The notes beneath the pieces were generated by a model. That model had not been told where the DNA came from, made no database searches, and saw only the letters and a program-made list of their open reading frames with translations. A stretch of DNA of 64,000 nt from Sinotaia quadrata. Lineage: Eukaryota; Mollusca; Gastropoda; Architaenioglossa; Viviparidae. This document shows, one piece after another, positions 57,301 to 61,300 of the stretch. The translations under genes and the position numbers were made by a program. Each line of letters opens with the position of its first letter. Within the stretch, counting starts at the first letter, position 1. The stretch spans positions 50,515,664 to 50,579,663 of the forward strand of contig CM054177.1 of the NCBI GenBank assembly GCA_028829895.1, read 5' to 3'.

Positions 57301-58596
57301 GTGCTAATTGTTTTGCTGTTCTTTAGGCTGCTGCTGATGGTTGCCTTTAACTTCTGATATTAATGTTGTTGCTGACCGTTACGGGTTCTTTGAATCTTAA
57401 GCTTGTTTATGTCTACCATGTATTATTTCTTATCTCAAGTTAGTCTCTCACTGTTACATTTGACCTCTGGTCATTAACTTGTCGATCCTGATGAGTTTGA
57501 CATGTTGATAACTGTTGCGTCGGACCTGGCTTAAAATCTTTTGATGCCTGCTATATTAAACTTGTTGATGACATCAGGTCTTAAGCTTGTTGTTGATTGC
57601 TGCGTTTGACTTTTAATCATAAACTTGATTGATTATTAATTATTTATTTTTAATTGCTATTTCCATTTATACATTTTGTCAATTATTTCACTTTGATTTC
57701 GTATTGCCATTGACTAAGTCGGAATTAGTTTCTCATTATCATTTCCATATTTATGCCGTTCAATGCATTCTAAACTCACAAATTCGTTTCATTGAAATAT
57801 TATCATTTTCGGTTTACTTCTTATTGGCCTACACATGAACTCATAATTTGTCAATGTTTGTCTACAGGAATACCATTTACAACCTGAGTATGATAACCCT
57901 GGCACCTAACGCGGTACGTTACTGAGCAATGACATATGTATGTGTGTTAAATCATAAAAAAAATCATTCCCTATCATTTTCCCACAGATATACTACATAA
58001 TTTATTTTTTTTTATTAAACTTCATATTTGTATGTTATAAATAAATATAATCTTAAAGCTTGTTTGAAGATTTGACCAATAACAAAGTGCTATATGTTTA
58101 ATCATCTCGTCAATAACGATTCATAACTTTGTGAAGATTCTCATCATTAATGACTGGTGAAGTGGAAAGAATCATCGTGCCTTTAATGACTGACATGACC
58201 GGTTTGGTAAATCATCTCATGTCATTGTGTGTTTGCAGAATATCTGTTAATCATGCCAAACACAGGAATGTAACAACTGATATTTAATTCTTTCTATCAT
58301 TTCACATATCATGTACTGCGGATTTTTATTGCTTATTTATCGTTAGCCACACACACACACACACACACAAGAAAATGTTTGCTATTTAGCAATTTTTGTT
58401 TATTATGTGAAATATATATTATATAGTATTTCCATATTAAAGTAGATTTTCTTTATAATGTGAAATTTAATGTAATGAAATGTAATGCTTCTAAAGTTCT
58501 ATATTGAAGTGGATTATTTCTATTGTCTATCAGGTTATTAATTGGGCGCCAGAGCAGCCTCACATTGACGTCTGCCAAAAACGACAAAAGTCACTT
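9060..58596 (+). CDS. Semaphorin, class-1-like, N-terminal part (4 exons, 3' incomplete)
   Basis: Semaphorins are secreted or membrane guidance proteins that signal through plexins by a beta-propeller Sema domain. The model joins 9060-9177, 54741-54840, 57868-57913 and 58534-58596, giving 109 codons in one frame with intron phases 1, 2, 0 and 0 (the last at the open end). Residues 1-22 form a signal peptide. Residues from about 40 to 109 are the start of the Sema domain: RFPGK, then DDFRMLLVEEDSMLVGARN, then TIYNLSMITL, then WAPEQPH and C-x4-KS. The spacing W-x5-H-x3-C-x4-KS matches insect Sema1a as remembered, without a gap. Class 2 proteins normally have VGAMD instead of VGARN, so class 1 is preferred; class 5 is a weaker alternative. 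The next expected motif, D/E-C-x-N-Y-I, is not seen before 64000, so the remaining exons lie downstream. Family assignment is firm; the class is inferred. Confidence 0.92.
9895..10140. repeat. Decayed tandem repeat, about 40-bp unit
   Basis: CTTGCGATCTGTG, GTCAGTGGAAATA and TGTTTGGCAGTGTATA recur five to six times with drift. Confidence 0.75.
10283..10337. repeat. Short tandem repeat, about 17-bp unit
   Basis: TTCTTGTGTATGTATG and the variant TTTTTGTGTATGTATG repeat three times. Confidence 0.85.
10340..11160. other. Mixed-composition stretch, no gene seen
   Basis: The sequence is non-repetitive and somewhat less AT-rich around 10400-10640. No exon could be supported. Confidence 0.4.
11371..11446. 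repeat. Tandem duplication, 37-bp unit
   Basis: TAGTACAACAGACAATACTA starts copies at 11371 and 11408. Confidence 0.92.
11450..12220. other. Non-repetitive stretch, no gene seen
   Basis: No exon or structural RNA is recognised. A short (CA)n lies at about 12164-12179. Confidence 0.4.
12225..12720. repeat. Decayed about 28-bp array passing into a 110-bp unit
   Basis: AAGTTTACAAGTCTAGACTA-like monomers dominate to about 12410. From there a longer unit near 110 bp (containing GGCTAACTGAGCCTAAGTTT) repeats about 2.5 times, with GTAAAAGATT at 12491 and 12601. The long unit itself carries the short monomers. Confidence 0.85.
13180..13385. repeat. Tandem repeat, 45-60-bp unit, 4 copies
   Basis: GCGTCACTGAGAGAAT (or ACGTCACTGAGAGAAT) starts each copy, followed by a variable ATCTTTGCTATTTACTC-like part. 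Confidence 0.88.
13390..14130. other. Less AT-rich island in intron 1, function unknown
   Basis: The island has more CG than the surrounding intron and no tandem repeats. Around 13940-14020 TGCCAAGTGGC and GGTTTGGGTCTG loosely resemble pol III boxes A and B. Small frames at 13517-13756 and 13865-14113 match no known family. It could be an old SINE or a regulatory island. Confidence 0.3.
14575..14730. repeat. Decayed tandem repeat around AAGACTAGTTCAA
   Basis: Three to four copies of about 45 bp contain AGACTAGTTC, CAACAAGACTA and AATAGTGATTTA variants. Confidence 0.75.
14775..15125. repeat. Minisatellite, 57-bp unit, 6 copies (114-bp dimer)
   Basis: The unit contains CTAGTGTTAATCTGTTATGG and AAGTAGATAAGAGTGGACTA. 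Successive copies alternate between AGTTCTAGTG and AGATCTAGTG junctions, giving a dimeric higher-order repeat. The period of 57 keeps a minus-strand frame open (14761-15129) with a 19-residue repeat; I treat that as an artefact. Confidence 0.95.
15312..15535. repeat. Minisatellite, 60-bp unit, about 3.7 copies
   Basis: Copies containing AAATAGAATATATGGCTATA are almost identical and exactly 60 bp apart; the last one has a deletion. Confidence 0.95.
15585..15725. repeat. Tandem repeat, about 50-bp unit, 3 copies
   Basis: The copies share AAAGTTTAAATAC, AGTAAAA and CCTTTTAA segments. Confidence 0.8.
16595..16795. repeat. Tandem repeat with embedded (AT)n
   Basis: TATATATAATGAGTGTTTTA and GTGCATTCA units of about 45 bp repeat four to five times. 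The AT part of one copy has expanded to a pure (AT)n run at 16714-16772. Confidence 0.92.
17095..17510. repeat. Old, strongly decayed tandem repeat (about 35-45 bp)
   Basis: AATTTTAACCTTAATT, GTCATTGTGAA and GTCAGTG variants recur about ten times with many differences. Confidence 0.6.
17580..18125. repeat. Minisatellite, 45-bp unit, about 12 copies (90-bp dimer)
   Basis: The unit contains ACAAGTATTAGATCTAACAG. Copies alternate CATACAAAG and CATTCAAAG in the middle part, giving a 90-bp dimer. The 3' copies are more divergent, as expected at an array edge. The 45-bp period opens long frames on both strands (17563-18218), not called genes. Confidence 0.96.
18605..18705. repeat. Tandem repeat, about 33-bp unit, 3 copies
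   Basis: CTGCTGGTC, CGTATCTGAACAG and related segments repeat three times. Confidence 0.85.
18840..18945. repeat. Decayed tandem repeat, about 40-bp unit
   Basis: AAATCAGAAGACGGACATTT-like copies occur three times. Confidence 0.7.
19297..19351. repeat. Tandem duplication, 26-bp unit
   Basis: CCACCTCTCTTTTCGGGTAG is present twice in direct succession. Confidence 0.9.
19499..19522. repeat. G tract
   Basis: About 14 consecutive G residues are followed by CGGGGAGGG. Length is uncertain because of sequencing error in homopolymers. Confidence 0.9.
19908..19975. repeat. (TCTA)n microsatellite
   Basis: CTAT units are interrupted by CCAT. Confidence 0.96.
20215..20335. repeat. Minisatellite, 24-bp unit, about 5 copies
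   Basis: ATTTCAGTATGCATAATATA repeats with little variation. Confidence 0.95.
20480..20635. repeat. Tandem repeat, 20-30-bp unit
   Basis: TATAACACGTATTTCAGT-like copies repeat about six times. The shared TTTCAGT suggests kinship with the 24-bp array just upstream. Confidence 0.8.
20690..20805. repeat. Tandem repeat, about 39-bp unit, 3 copies
   Basis: GACATTCACTTAACAGTTAA followed by GTACCTAATGCCAA repeats three times. Confidence 0.92.
21205..21240 (+). mobile_element. Possible tRNA-like (box A) fragment
   Basis: ACTGACTGATGGTTAGAGCG resembles the D-arm and box A of tRNA-derived SINEs. A box B at the right distance is not clear, so this is weak. Confidence 0.22.
21440..21605. repeat. Two short tandem duplications
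   Basis: TATATCACTGGATAGTCTT occurs twice. A unit of about 70 bp with TCCCAAGC, ATATATGTAGACAACCTT and TAGACC also occurs twice. Confidence 0.85.
21691..21752. repeat. (GT)n-(GA)n microsatellite
   Basis: A short GT run is followed by about 50 bp of GA. Confidence 0.97.
21760..22570. other. Non-repetitive stretch, no gene seen
   Basis: It contains a perfect CRE palindrome at 21816-21823. A short frame at 21961-22152 is not recognised and lacks supporting splice structure. Confidence 0.4.
22577..22880. repeat. Minisatellite, 30-34-bp unit, about 9 copies
   Basis: TATATCATAGCCAATATCTT followed by AAGTTATTTTA repeats with small indels. Confidence 0.93.
23030..23260. repeat. Minisatellite, 42-bp unit, about 5 copies
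   Basis: ATATAATTCCAGATAAGAGA and TTTTATACCATAC recur; one copy is shortened. Confidence 0.93.
23490..23556. repeat. Tandem repeat, 22-bp unit, 3 copies
   Basis: ACAGTAGTTTGACCATAGAT is repeated. Confidence 0.95.
23653..23815. repeat. Tandem duplication, 80-bp unit
   Basis: Two nearly identical copies begin GCAGATTATATATCTTGTCC, 80 bp apart. Confidence 0.94.
24385..24520. repeat. Decayed duplication, about 65-bp unit
   Basis: CATTCAATAAAAGCCGTGCT and TTTTACTTGAG recur twice. Confidence 0.75.
24746..25065. repeat. Minisatellite, 44-bp unit, about 7 copies
   Basis: TACTTTATTACCTAACAACT and AGTCTATACATAAGAATGTA repeat with few changes. Confidence 0.95.
25066..26199. other. Repeat-poor stretch of intron 1, no gene seen
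   Basis: More than 1.1 kb without tandem structure. No exon or known domain was recognised. It is a plain candidate for a conserved regulatory island if conservation is found. Confidence 0.35.
26200..26660. repeat. Minisatellite, 29-bp unit, about 15 copies
   Basis: GTGAACTGATTGTAATTATA followed by CTGACTTAT repeats; edge copies are more divergent. Confidence 0.95.
26661..28913. other. Long non-coding, mostly T-rich stretch
   Basis: It includes a T-rich zone at 27280-27450 and a GA-rich patch at about 28325-28345. Small frames (for example 26669-26974 and 27486-27779) match nothing known and no splice-bounded exon is convincing. Confidence 0.4.
28914..29350. repeat. Minisatellite, 22-23-bp unit, about 19 copies
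   Basis: ACCAAAGTTTTTCTTTAATT repeats almost perfectly, with an extra A in some copies. Confidence 0.97.
29594..29752. repeat. Tandem repeat, 56-bp unit, about 3 copies
   Basis: AAGACACTTGAACACTACTA starts copies 56 bp apart. Confidence 0.94.
29790..30365. repeat. Minisatellite, about 36-bp unit, about 16 copies
   Basis: GTTAATGCACCTCGAGACAC followed by ACCTGATTAATATTGA repeats. Copies from 30120 to 30300 are highly similar, and those at 29800-30100 are decayed. The period of 36 keeps frames open on both strands. Confidence 0.94.
30366..31025. other. Non-repetitive stretch, no gene seen
   Basis: It contains the 13-mer ATACAGCGGCCGC at 30571-30583 that recurs at 52688. No exon is recognised. 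Confidence 0.4.
31030..31240. repeat. (TCTA)-rich tract and a roughly 75-bp duplication
   Basis: CTGTCTATCTCTC motifs are followed by two copies carrying ACAGGTCGATCAATC / ACAGGTTGATCAATC and ATGTAGCTA. Confidence 0.8.
31241..32235. other. Repeat-poor stretch, no gene seen
   Basis: The part around 31480-31760 is less AT-rich. Minus-strand frames at 31469-31734 are not recognised. Confidence 0.4.
32240..32990. repeat. Minisatellite, 37-bp unit, about 18 copies
   Basis: AACTAATTCTGTGATCTGTA followed by GCAAAGAACTGGGCACA repeats. From 32830 the copies become divergent and are partly shared with 33815-33945. Confidence 0.96.
33150..33255. repeat. Tandem repeat, 33-bp unit, 3 copies
   Basis: TCTGTGACGTAAGTCAGTGG followed by GTTTGGAGGTATT. 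Each copy holds a TGACGT half-site. Confidence 0.95.
33320..33545. repeat. Minisatellite, 52-bp unit, about 4 copies
   Basis: CATTTCTAGGACGTAAATCG and GTGGGAATACTGTTATTTCT repeat almost perfectly. The unit is visibly related to the 33-bp repeat upstream (ACGTAA, GTGGG). Confidence 0.95.
33575..33735. repeat. Tandem repeat, about 56-bp unit, about 3 copies
   Basis: AGAAATTTACGACTACCCCA and TATATTTCACTAGTATTTTG recur; the third copy is shortened. Confidence 0.92.
33815..33945. repeat. Second block of the 37-bp family
   Basis: AACAAAGAACTAGGCACAAA is followed by a stretch of about 80 bp closely matching 32870-32945 (ATAATTCGTTGCAAAGAAAT, then AAGGAGCAAGCACAATATAA). Confidence 0.93.
34498..34537. 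repeat. (CA)n microsatellite
   Basis: About 20 CA units. Confidence 0.97.
34538..35250. other. Repeat-poor stretch, no gene seen
   Basis: Less AT-rich sequence without recognised coding potential. Confidence 0.4.
35262..35340 (-). mobile_element. tRNA-derived SINE-like head
   Basis: On the minus strand a box-A-like TAGCATATGTGTGG (35312-35325) is followed at tRNA-like distance by a textbook box B, GGTTCGATCCCC (35274-35285). The rest of a SINE body is not delimited. It could instead be a decayed tRNA pseudogene. Confidence 0.42.
35925..36365. repeat. Higher-order repeat, 145 bp (68 + 77)
   Basis: AGAATATCATTGCACTCTC occurs at alternating spacings of 68 and 77 bp. The long monomer carries an insertion, CGTTACAAACACAAAGTCGC, where the short one has CAACACAAGTCGC. 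Confidence 0.93.
36366..37555. other. Repeat-poor stretch with clustered CRE-like sites
   Basis: TGACGTCA occurs at 36625-36632 and 36711-36718, with TTACGTCA near 36651 between them. No gene is seen; the open frame at 36536-36793 is unrecognised. Confidence 0.4.
37557..37880. repeat. Minisatellite, 52-bp unit, about 6 copies
   Basis: ATAATGTTTTCATTCTTCTA and GTAGTGACGTTTCTTAGTAT repeat. A decayed tail with TAATGTTTTCAT continues to about 37990. Confidence 0.95.
38100..38243. repeat. Tandem repeat, 45-bp unit, 3 copies
   Basis: ATGTTTTAGTACTGTAGAGG followed by GACTTTATACCTCAGAACAG repeats. Confidence 0.92.
38315..38450. repeat. Decayed tandem repeat around TTTTGATTTTGACA
   Basis: Three to four diverged copies of about 45 bp. 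Confidence 0.65.
38451..39210. other. Non-repetitive stretch, no gene seen
   Basis: Short overlapping frames on both strands around 38597-38911 are unrecognised. No exon is supported. Confidence 0.4.
39219..39415. repeat. Minisatellite, 41-bp unit, about 5 copies
   Basis: ATAACCGGATTAGATCCTTA and TTCTTAGACACAGTTC repeat with single-base variants. Confidence 0.95.
39675..39880. repeat. Tandem repeat, 66-bp unit, 3 copies
   Basis: CACCTGGCATTAACAAGTCA and GTGAAGACTGTCATATTTCA repeat. The 66-bp period keeps the plus frame open. Confidence 0.95.
39973..40000. repeat. (CA)n microsatellite
   Basis: About 14 CA units. Confidence 0.96.
40001..40734. other. Non-repetitive stretch, no gene seen
   Basis: It contains a perfect CRE palindrome at 40702-40709. 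No exon is recognised. Confidence 0.4.
40735..41120. repeat. Minisatellite, 53-bp unit, about 7 copies
   Basis: GTTTGGGTCTAGCAAAGTAG and TATAATATTATATTGTGTTT repeat. Copies are nearly identical at the 3' end and diverged at the 5' end. Confidence 0.95.
41480..41600. repeat. Tandem repeat, about 40-bp unit, 3-4 copies
   Basis: TGACATCCAGCATAATGAAA followed by GACAGCTTACTGTATTG recurs. Confidence 0.85.
41890..42035. repeat. Decayed tandem repeat, about 50-bp unit
   Basis: GTACATATTACATATCA, CCATTGTCTCA and TCTACCTTTC variants recur about three times. Confidence 0.75.
42340..42546. repeat. Minisatellite, 50-bp unit, about 4 copies
   Basis: AAATGAAAGGGAGATAAATA and CGTGTACTTACTTACACGAC repeat; one copy has a 10-bp insertion. 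Confidence 0.95.
42600..42810. repeat. Minisatellite, about 49-bp unit, 4 copies
   Basis: ACACGATAAGTGGTAAGAGT and TTTATATAAATAGAAATATT repeat. The array starts within 60 bp of the preceding unrelated one. Confidence 0.95.
42811..43800. other. Mostly non-repetitive stretch, no gene seen
   Basis: No exon is recognised. The frame at 43510-43803 (minus) is not similar to anything known to me. Confidence 0.4.
43805..44265. repeat. Old decayed tandem repeat, about 55-65-bp unit
   Basis: AGTCCCGTAAA, TTCACCAATTCAATA and CGATCTTTTGACTGT variants recur about six times. Confidence 0.6.
44655..44905. repeat. Minisatellite, 20-bp unit, about 12 copies
   Basis: GGAGCTTTACCGATATCACT and the variant with GGAGTTTTAC alternate irregularly. 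Confidence 0.96.
44906..46730. other. Largely non-repetitive stretch, no gene seen
   Basis: It includes a (GT)n at about 45371-45390. Two short related segments near 46007 and 46058 (GCTAGAAGATCACAGG, GCTAGAGAGGCCACGAG) may be mobile-element relics. No coding exon is supported. Confidence 0.4.
46733..46820. repeat. Tandem duplication, 43-bp unit
   Basis: GTCAGACTCATGATAGAACT followed by TTCTCATGGTGATCAGCACT occurs twice, nearly perfectly. Confidence 0.94.
46858..46939. repeat. Compound (AT)n(AG)n microsatellite
   Basis: About 35 bp of AT passes directly into about 46 bp of AG. A shorter GA run follows at 47150-47181, within a purine-rich zone extending to 47265. Confidence 0.97.
47270..47580. 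other. Less AT-rich island after the purine zone
   Basis: A 70-codon frame (47353-47565) opens with ACGCCATGGC, a fair Kozak context. The product is unrecognised and no splice or repeat evidence supports it, so it is left as an island of unknown role. Confidence 0.3.
47965..48065. repeat. Tandem duplication, about 49-bp unit
   Basis: TAGTATAAGTACGTCACTGA / TAGTATAAGTGCGTCACTGG and TTGACATGTAGTCTTTGT occur twice. Confidence 0.92.
48780..49480. repeat. Old decayed tandem repeat, about 35-45-bp unit
   Basis: TTTATGTGTGGCTCTG, GGTAATGTG and TGTGGACA variants recur many times with heavy drift. Confidence 0.6.
49575..50285. repeat. Minisatellite, 33-bp unit, two monomer types, about 21 copies
   Basis: Type A contains GCATTGCAGCCAGTAATCCT and type B contains GCATTGTAACCAACAACCAT, both joined by AGACATTCCTATA or GGACATTCCTATA. 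Types are interspersed as single B copies among one to three A copies. The 33-bp period keeps minus-strand frames open (49572-50272) with 11-residue repeats; not called a gene. Confidence 0.96.
50490..50845. repeat. Minisatellite, 75-bp unit, about 4.7 copies
   Basis: GGCTAGAGGATATGTATTAT starts successive copies at a constant 75-bp spacing, and the central copies look identical. The unit itself contains three TATAAAGT segments. Confidence 0.96.
50928..51112. repeat. Tandem repeat, 60-bp unit, 3 copies
   Basis: ATTGAATCCGATAGATTTTT and GCTTTAGGAATGTGCCTGTA repeat; the third copy is diverged. Confidence 0.94.
51220..51640. repeat. Minisatellite, 31-bp unit, about 12 copies
   Basis: GTCCTCTTGATATGCTTTTG followed by AGTTTAGCA repeats; edge copies are diverged. 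Confidence 0.94.
51641..52555. other. T-rich stretch with weak repeat traces, no gene seen
   Basis: ACATTTTCCGA/ACATTGTCCGA occurs three times at 51655-51735. TGGTGAGC-like segments recur near 52350-52390. No exon is recognised. Confidence 0.45.
52560..52668. repeat. Tandem repeat, about 38-bp unit, 3 copies
   Basis: ATATATAATGAGTTATCTTG followed by TACTAGTTTTGGTGAGC. Confidence 0.9.
52895..52957. repeat. (CA)n microsatellite
   Basis: About 30 CA units. Confidence 0.97.
53430..53660. repeat. Pyrimidine-rich low-complexity tract
   Basis: The plus strand is mostly C and T with CTCTCTC and CTTTCTC motifs. Open frames here are compositional. Confidence 0.85.
53661..54268. other. AT/TC-rich stretch, no gene seen
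   Basis: Contains CTATCTATCTAT-like short runs around 53780-53910 and nothing recognisable as an exon. Confidence 0.45.
54270..54345. repeat. Compound (TC)n(AC)n microsatellite
   Basis: About 39 bp of TC is followed by about 37 bp of AC, ending roughly 400 bp before exon 2. Confidence 0.97.
54741..54840 (+). CDS. Semaphorin exon 2 (start of Sema domain)
   Basis: The 100-bp exon follows a pyrimidine-rich acceptor (TTCCGTTCTCTGTTACAG). It finishes the split Glu codon and runs EDGSKIQRFPGKATERDD, then FRMLLVEEDSMLVGAR. The last codon is split after two bases (phase 2), with donor AG/GTAGGA at 54841. The pattern F-x-G, D-x-F-x-x-LL and LVGARN is the signature first strand of Sema domains. A second GTAGGA lies 9 bases upstream (CTG/GTAGGA), but using it would break the motif and the frame with exon 3. 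Confidence 0.93.
55048..55228. repeat. Tandem repeat, 60-bp unit, 3 copies (intron 2)
   Basis: GTCATTAAGTTCTTTTGTAC and GAGGTGAAAAGTTTGTTAGA repeat with two or three differences. The open frame across it (54890-55288) arises because 60 is a multiple of three. Confidence 0.95.
55465..55700. repeat. Minisatellite, 45-bp unit, about 5 copies (intron 2)
   Basis: GGTGGGTCATCTGGCCTAAA and TTGTGCCTTGCTAGGTGTAA repeat. Frames are open on both strands because of the 45-bp period. GAACACTGGTG occurs on both sides of the array. Confidence 0.95.
55778..55935. mobile_element. Foldback / MITE-like element, 158 bp
   Basis: Inverted arms of about 47 bp face each other. The left arm at 55778-55824 begins ATCAAAATTC, and the right arm at 55889-55935 ends GAATTTTGAT. 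The arms share a perfect 19-bp core, CTCTTTCCAATTTGCAGCC and its complement, plus TAATTCC further in, with a few mismatches. The interior is about 64 bp and non-coding. No clear target-site duplication is visible, so the superfamily cannot be named. Confidence 0.7.
56098..56150. repeat. GATA/GGTA microsatellite
   Basis: AGAT units pass into five GGTA units and back. Confidence 0.95.
56228..56280 (+). mobile_element. Possible tRNA-like SINE head fragment
   Basis: ACTCAGACGGTAAGACACCG followed by GTCTG resembles the D-arm and anticodon-stem start of tRNA-derived SINEs. The expected box B is decayed (GCGGATTTG). Confidence 0.28.
56950..57620. repeat. Decayed tandem repeat, about 40-50-bp unit (intron 2)
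   Basis: AAGCTTGTTGCTGGCTGTTG followed by CATTTTACTTCTGG is well kept in the first copies (to about 57110). Diverged copies with CTTAAGCTTGTTGATG-like segments continue to about 57620, 248 bp before exon 3. Confidence 0.82.
57868..57913 (+). CDS. Semaphorin exon 3 (46 bp)
   Basis: This short exon has acceptor TTTGTCTACAG and donor GCG/GTACGT. Its first base completes the Arg codon of VGAR. It then codes NTIYNLSMITLAPNA and ends in phase 0. The N-x2-Y-N-L-S run continues the exon 2 motif exactly as in class-1 semaphorins. Although very small, the exon is secured by frame and motif continuity on both sides. Confidence 0.92.
57914..58533 (+). other. Semaphorin intron 3 (620 bp, phase 0)
   Basis: This is the shortest intron, AT-rich, with a (CA)n run near 58351-58369 and nothing else notable. 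It has GTACGT and TATCAG borders. Confidence 0.85.
58534..58596 (+). CDS. Semaphorin exon 4 (63 bp)
   Basis: The exon has acceptor TCTATTGTCTATCAG and donor CTT/GTAAGT at 58597. It codes 21 residues, VINWAPEQPHIDVCQKRQKS followed by L, phase 0 at both ends. The Trp, His, Cys and final Lys-Ser fit the W...H...C...KGKS strand of class-1 semaphorins, with RQKS in place of the usual KGKS. The Cys normally pairs with the Cys of the following D/E-C-x-N-Y-I motif, which must be encoded by the next exon outside the window. Confidence 0.92.
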
Positions 58597-58650
58597 GTAA
58601 GTTTTAATTTCTTAGATGTGATGTTCTTTGCTTTCCCCTCATTCTTTGCT

Positions 58651-58832
58651 CAGCTCTCACAAAACCACTCGTGGACCGGCTCTCACACCAACACTCTCAT
58701 GCCGGCTCTCCCACACCATACTTTGACTGGCCTGGCTCTTGTACCGTCACTCATTAGCCGGCTCTTACACTGTCACTCTTTGGCTGGCTCTTGCATTTTC
58801 TCTCTTTGACCGGCACATTTACTCTCTCACCG
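58651..58832. repeat. Decayed tandem repeat, about 30-bp unit (intron 4)
   Basis: GACCGGCTCTCACACCAACA, GCCGGCTCTCCCACACCATA and similar units recur about six times. The array starts 54 bp after the exon 4 donor and is GC-richer than most arrays here. Confidence 0.85.
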
Positions 58833-60776
58833 TTTCAAGGACGGGTGTGTTCCGAACTTGCTGATGAATCCTGATAAATGTTCGATTATTGATTAGTAGC
58901 TTGCAAAAGAATATTTAAAATGTCAAATGCAGTTAAATCTCTCTTCCCCAGTAAAGCACTCGTTGAAAGTGATTATATCAGTTAAAAAAGATGACGAACA
59001 CTTCTCTAGTGGCTTACGAATTGTGGAAAATTCATGTGAATCAGAAAATCATATTCATGAAGAAAGACTTACAATGCATGCAGCTAATTTGGGCTTTTGT
59101 GATGGAATACCCTTCTGATAAGATAAAATTAACATTTGAGTCACACTAACCTAGTGATATAAAACAGCGAGTCAGCCCCAGTCGATCTTCCAGATATGAT
59201 TGTCATTAATAGATCAGTAAAGCAATAATAAAATCTCAATCAAATAAGTTGTTATCCACTGTCATATTACAAACCAGTTAATCAGTGACCACACAGTAGC
59301 AATGAAAGCAAGTTGTCTGTTTATGGGAACTTTGTTTTTGTTTTTCTTTAGATTCTTTTGCTGGCGACATACTTGTATTCCTCCATATAAACTTGCTATT
59401 TATAGATCATTTTACCATTAGTCGCAGTAAGCTGGTCAGTTTTAGCTTGCGTGTTTTGGATTATTTTTTTTTATATCTGTCGTAATAATCCAGACATTTA
59501 ATTATGATTACTTACATCAGTGTCATTTCTGTAAAAATGATACGCAAACCTCTAAAGAAAAGAACGAAAACCCCAAACGACATCGTTTTAACCTTACAAA
59601 AGTAACACTTTGACGAGTGAAATGTGGAGAGCACTCTCACAGTCTCTTTTTTCTAGCGTTAAAGGTTATCTCCCCAACTGCAGGCGGAGAAAAGCTGACA
59701 GAATCGAGCGAATCGTTCCCAAATCACGAACGAAGTCCCTCTTTGAACTCTTGCCCTGGAAGAAAAAAAAATGAGTACCCACAATGCGTTTGATTAACCG
59801 GGATATGCCGTCGGTGACTCTGTAAATATGGTTTTCTGTTCGAAAAGGAAATTAATCTGTGGCTAGGCATTTCCGAATTGAAGACTTGGACCGGACTTGA
59901 ACGATTTTGTCAGATTTAGTAGTGAATTGGACCAATAGTCAGAATTCACTTGGATTTTTTATATTAAATTTCCTTGTTAATTTGCGGGAACTGATTTCAA
60001 CAATGTCAGCAGATTTAACACTTAATTATGTCAGTTTGTTGAAAAGGGTCGAAATGACGACAGGACCGTTGCACTTGTGAGTAGACGACATTTTATAAGA
60101 AGAAGCTTGTCAAGATTTACTTGTACGGTTAAGATAGGTCATTTTATGGGTGGACATCGGCGGAGTGATATTTCAAAATTGAAATGAATATCGGCTTTCG
60201 GATTGTTTCGATATTTGTCTTTTTGAATGTGGGTAGGTGTGCCTGTGTGTGTGTGGGGGGGGGGAGGGGGAGGAGAGTATTCTCTCGTTTAAGTTACAAA
60301 GAAAATATGGATTGTTTGCTTCGCGGAAATGACACCACAGGAATATTGTGACCTAATTAAAATAAAAACACATTATTTGATTTATTTTAGGATTTGCATT
60401 GGACTGTAATTTTGTCTGCTCCTATGTTGTAATACATGGCATCAGGTCAGGGTTTCTTCATTGAAGACCGAAATAGGTAAATCAGATAAATATGTATGTC
60501 ACTTACTCTTTCTAAATTTGAGCTGTGTGTGTGTGTGTGTGTGTGTGGTGGTGGTGGTGGTGGTGGGAAGTCTGAATAATGGAGAGGCTGTACTTTTGTT
60601 TGCTACAGTTATTCATGGTCTGATTATGTAGCCTTAATAATGTTAAGTTTGACATGAATGTTAAGATCTTTGTTAAGGCACGTGTCAGAATGTAGTTTCA
60701 CAGACTATATTACCTTGCTTATCTTACAATGGAAGTTACGCTTAATTTTTTTTTTTTTTTAATAAAATAAAGTCAT
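58833..60776. other. Intron 4 stretch, no exon seen
   Basis: Searched for the expected next semaphorin motif (C-x-N-Y-I) on the + strand without success. It holds a G tract near 60255-60266 and a (GT)n(GGT)n run at 60523-60566. Confidence 0.5.
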
Positions 60777-61300
60777 ATTCGCTTGCTTTTTACAAACCAT
60801 AAAGCCCTTTCCTTCAACAAATGAAGTCATTTACTCGTTCCTTATCACCATAAATATTATATTTACTTGATATTTATTACTATAAACGTCACATTTACTT
60901 CATAGTTAGAACATTAAAGGTCATATTTACTCTTTCCTTATAATTATGAACGTCACATTTACTCTTTCCTTATAACTATAAACGTCACATTTTCTCGTTC
61001 CTTATAACTATAAACGTCACATTTACTCGTTCCTTATAACTATAAACGTCACATTTACTCGTTTCTTATAACTATAACTTCATATTTACTTGTTCTGTAC
61101 AACCACTAAAATCGTACGTATTCCTTTTTGCTACTAAAAGGAAGTCATATTTACTCGTTCCTTATAACCATAAACGTCACATTTACTCGTTCCTTATAAC
61201 TATAAACGTCACATTTACTCGTTCCTTAATACTATAAACGTCACGTTTACTCGTTCCTTAATGCAATAAACGTCATATTTACTCGTTCCGTACGCAAAAC
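60777..61300. repeat. Minisatellite, 32-bp unit, about 14 copies (intron 4)
   Basis: CTTATAACTATAAACGTCAC followed by ATTTACTCGTTC repeats; edge and middle copies are diverged. Most copies carry AACGTCAC. Confidence 0.94.

Larger units (their letters stand above)
54841..57867 (+). other. Semaphorin intron 2 (3.0 kb, phase 2)
   Basis: The intron is bounded by GTAGGA and TCTACAG. It holds two arrays (60-bp and 45-bp units), a foldback element at 55778-55935, a GGTA/GATA microsatellite and a decayed roughly 40-bp array that runs to within 250 bp of exon 3. Confidence 0.85.
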
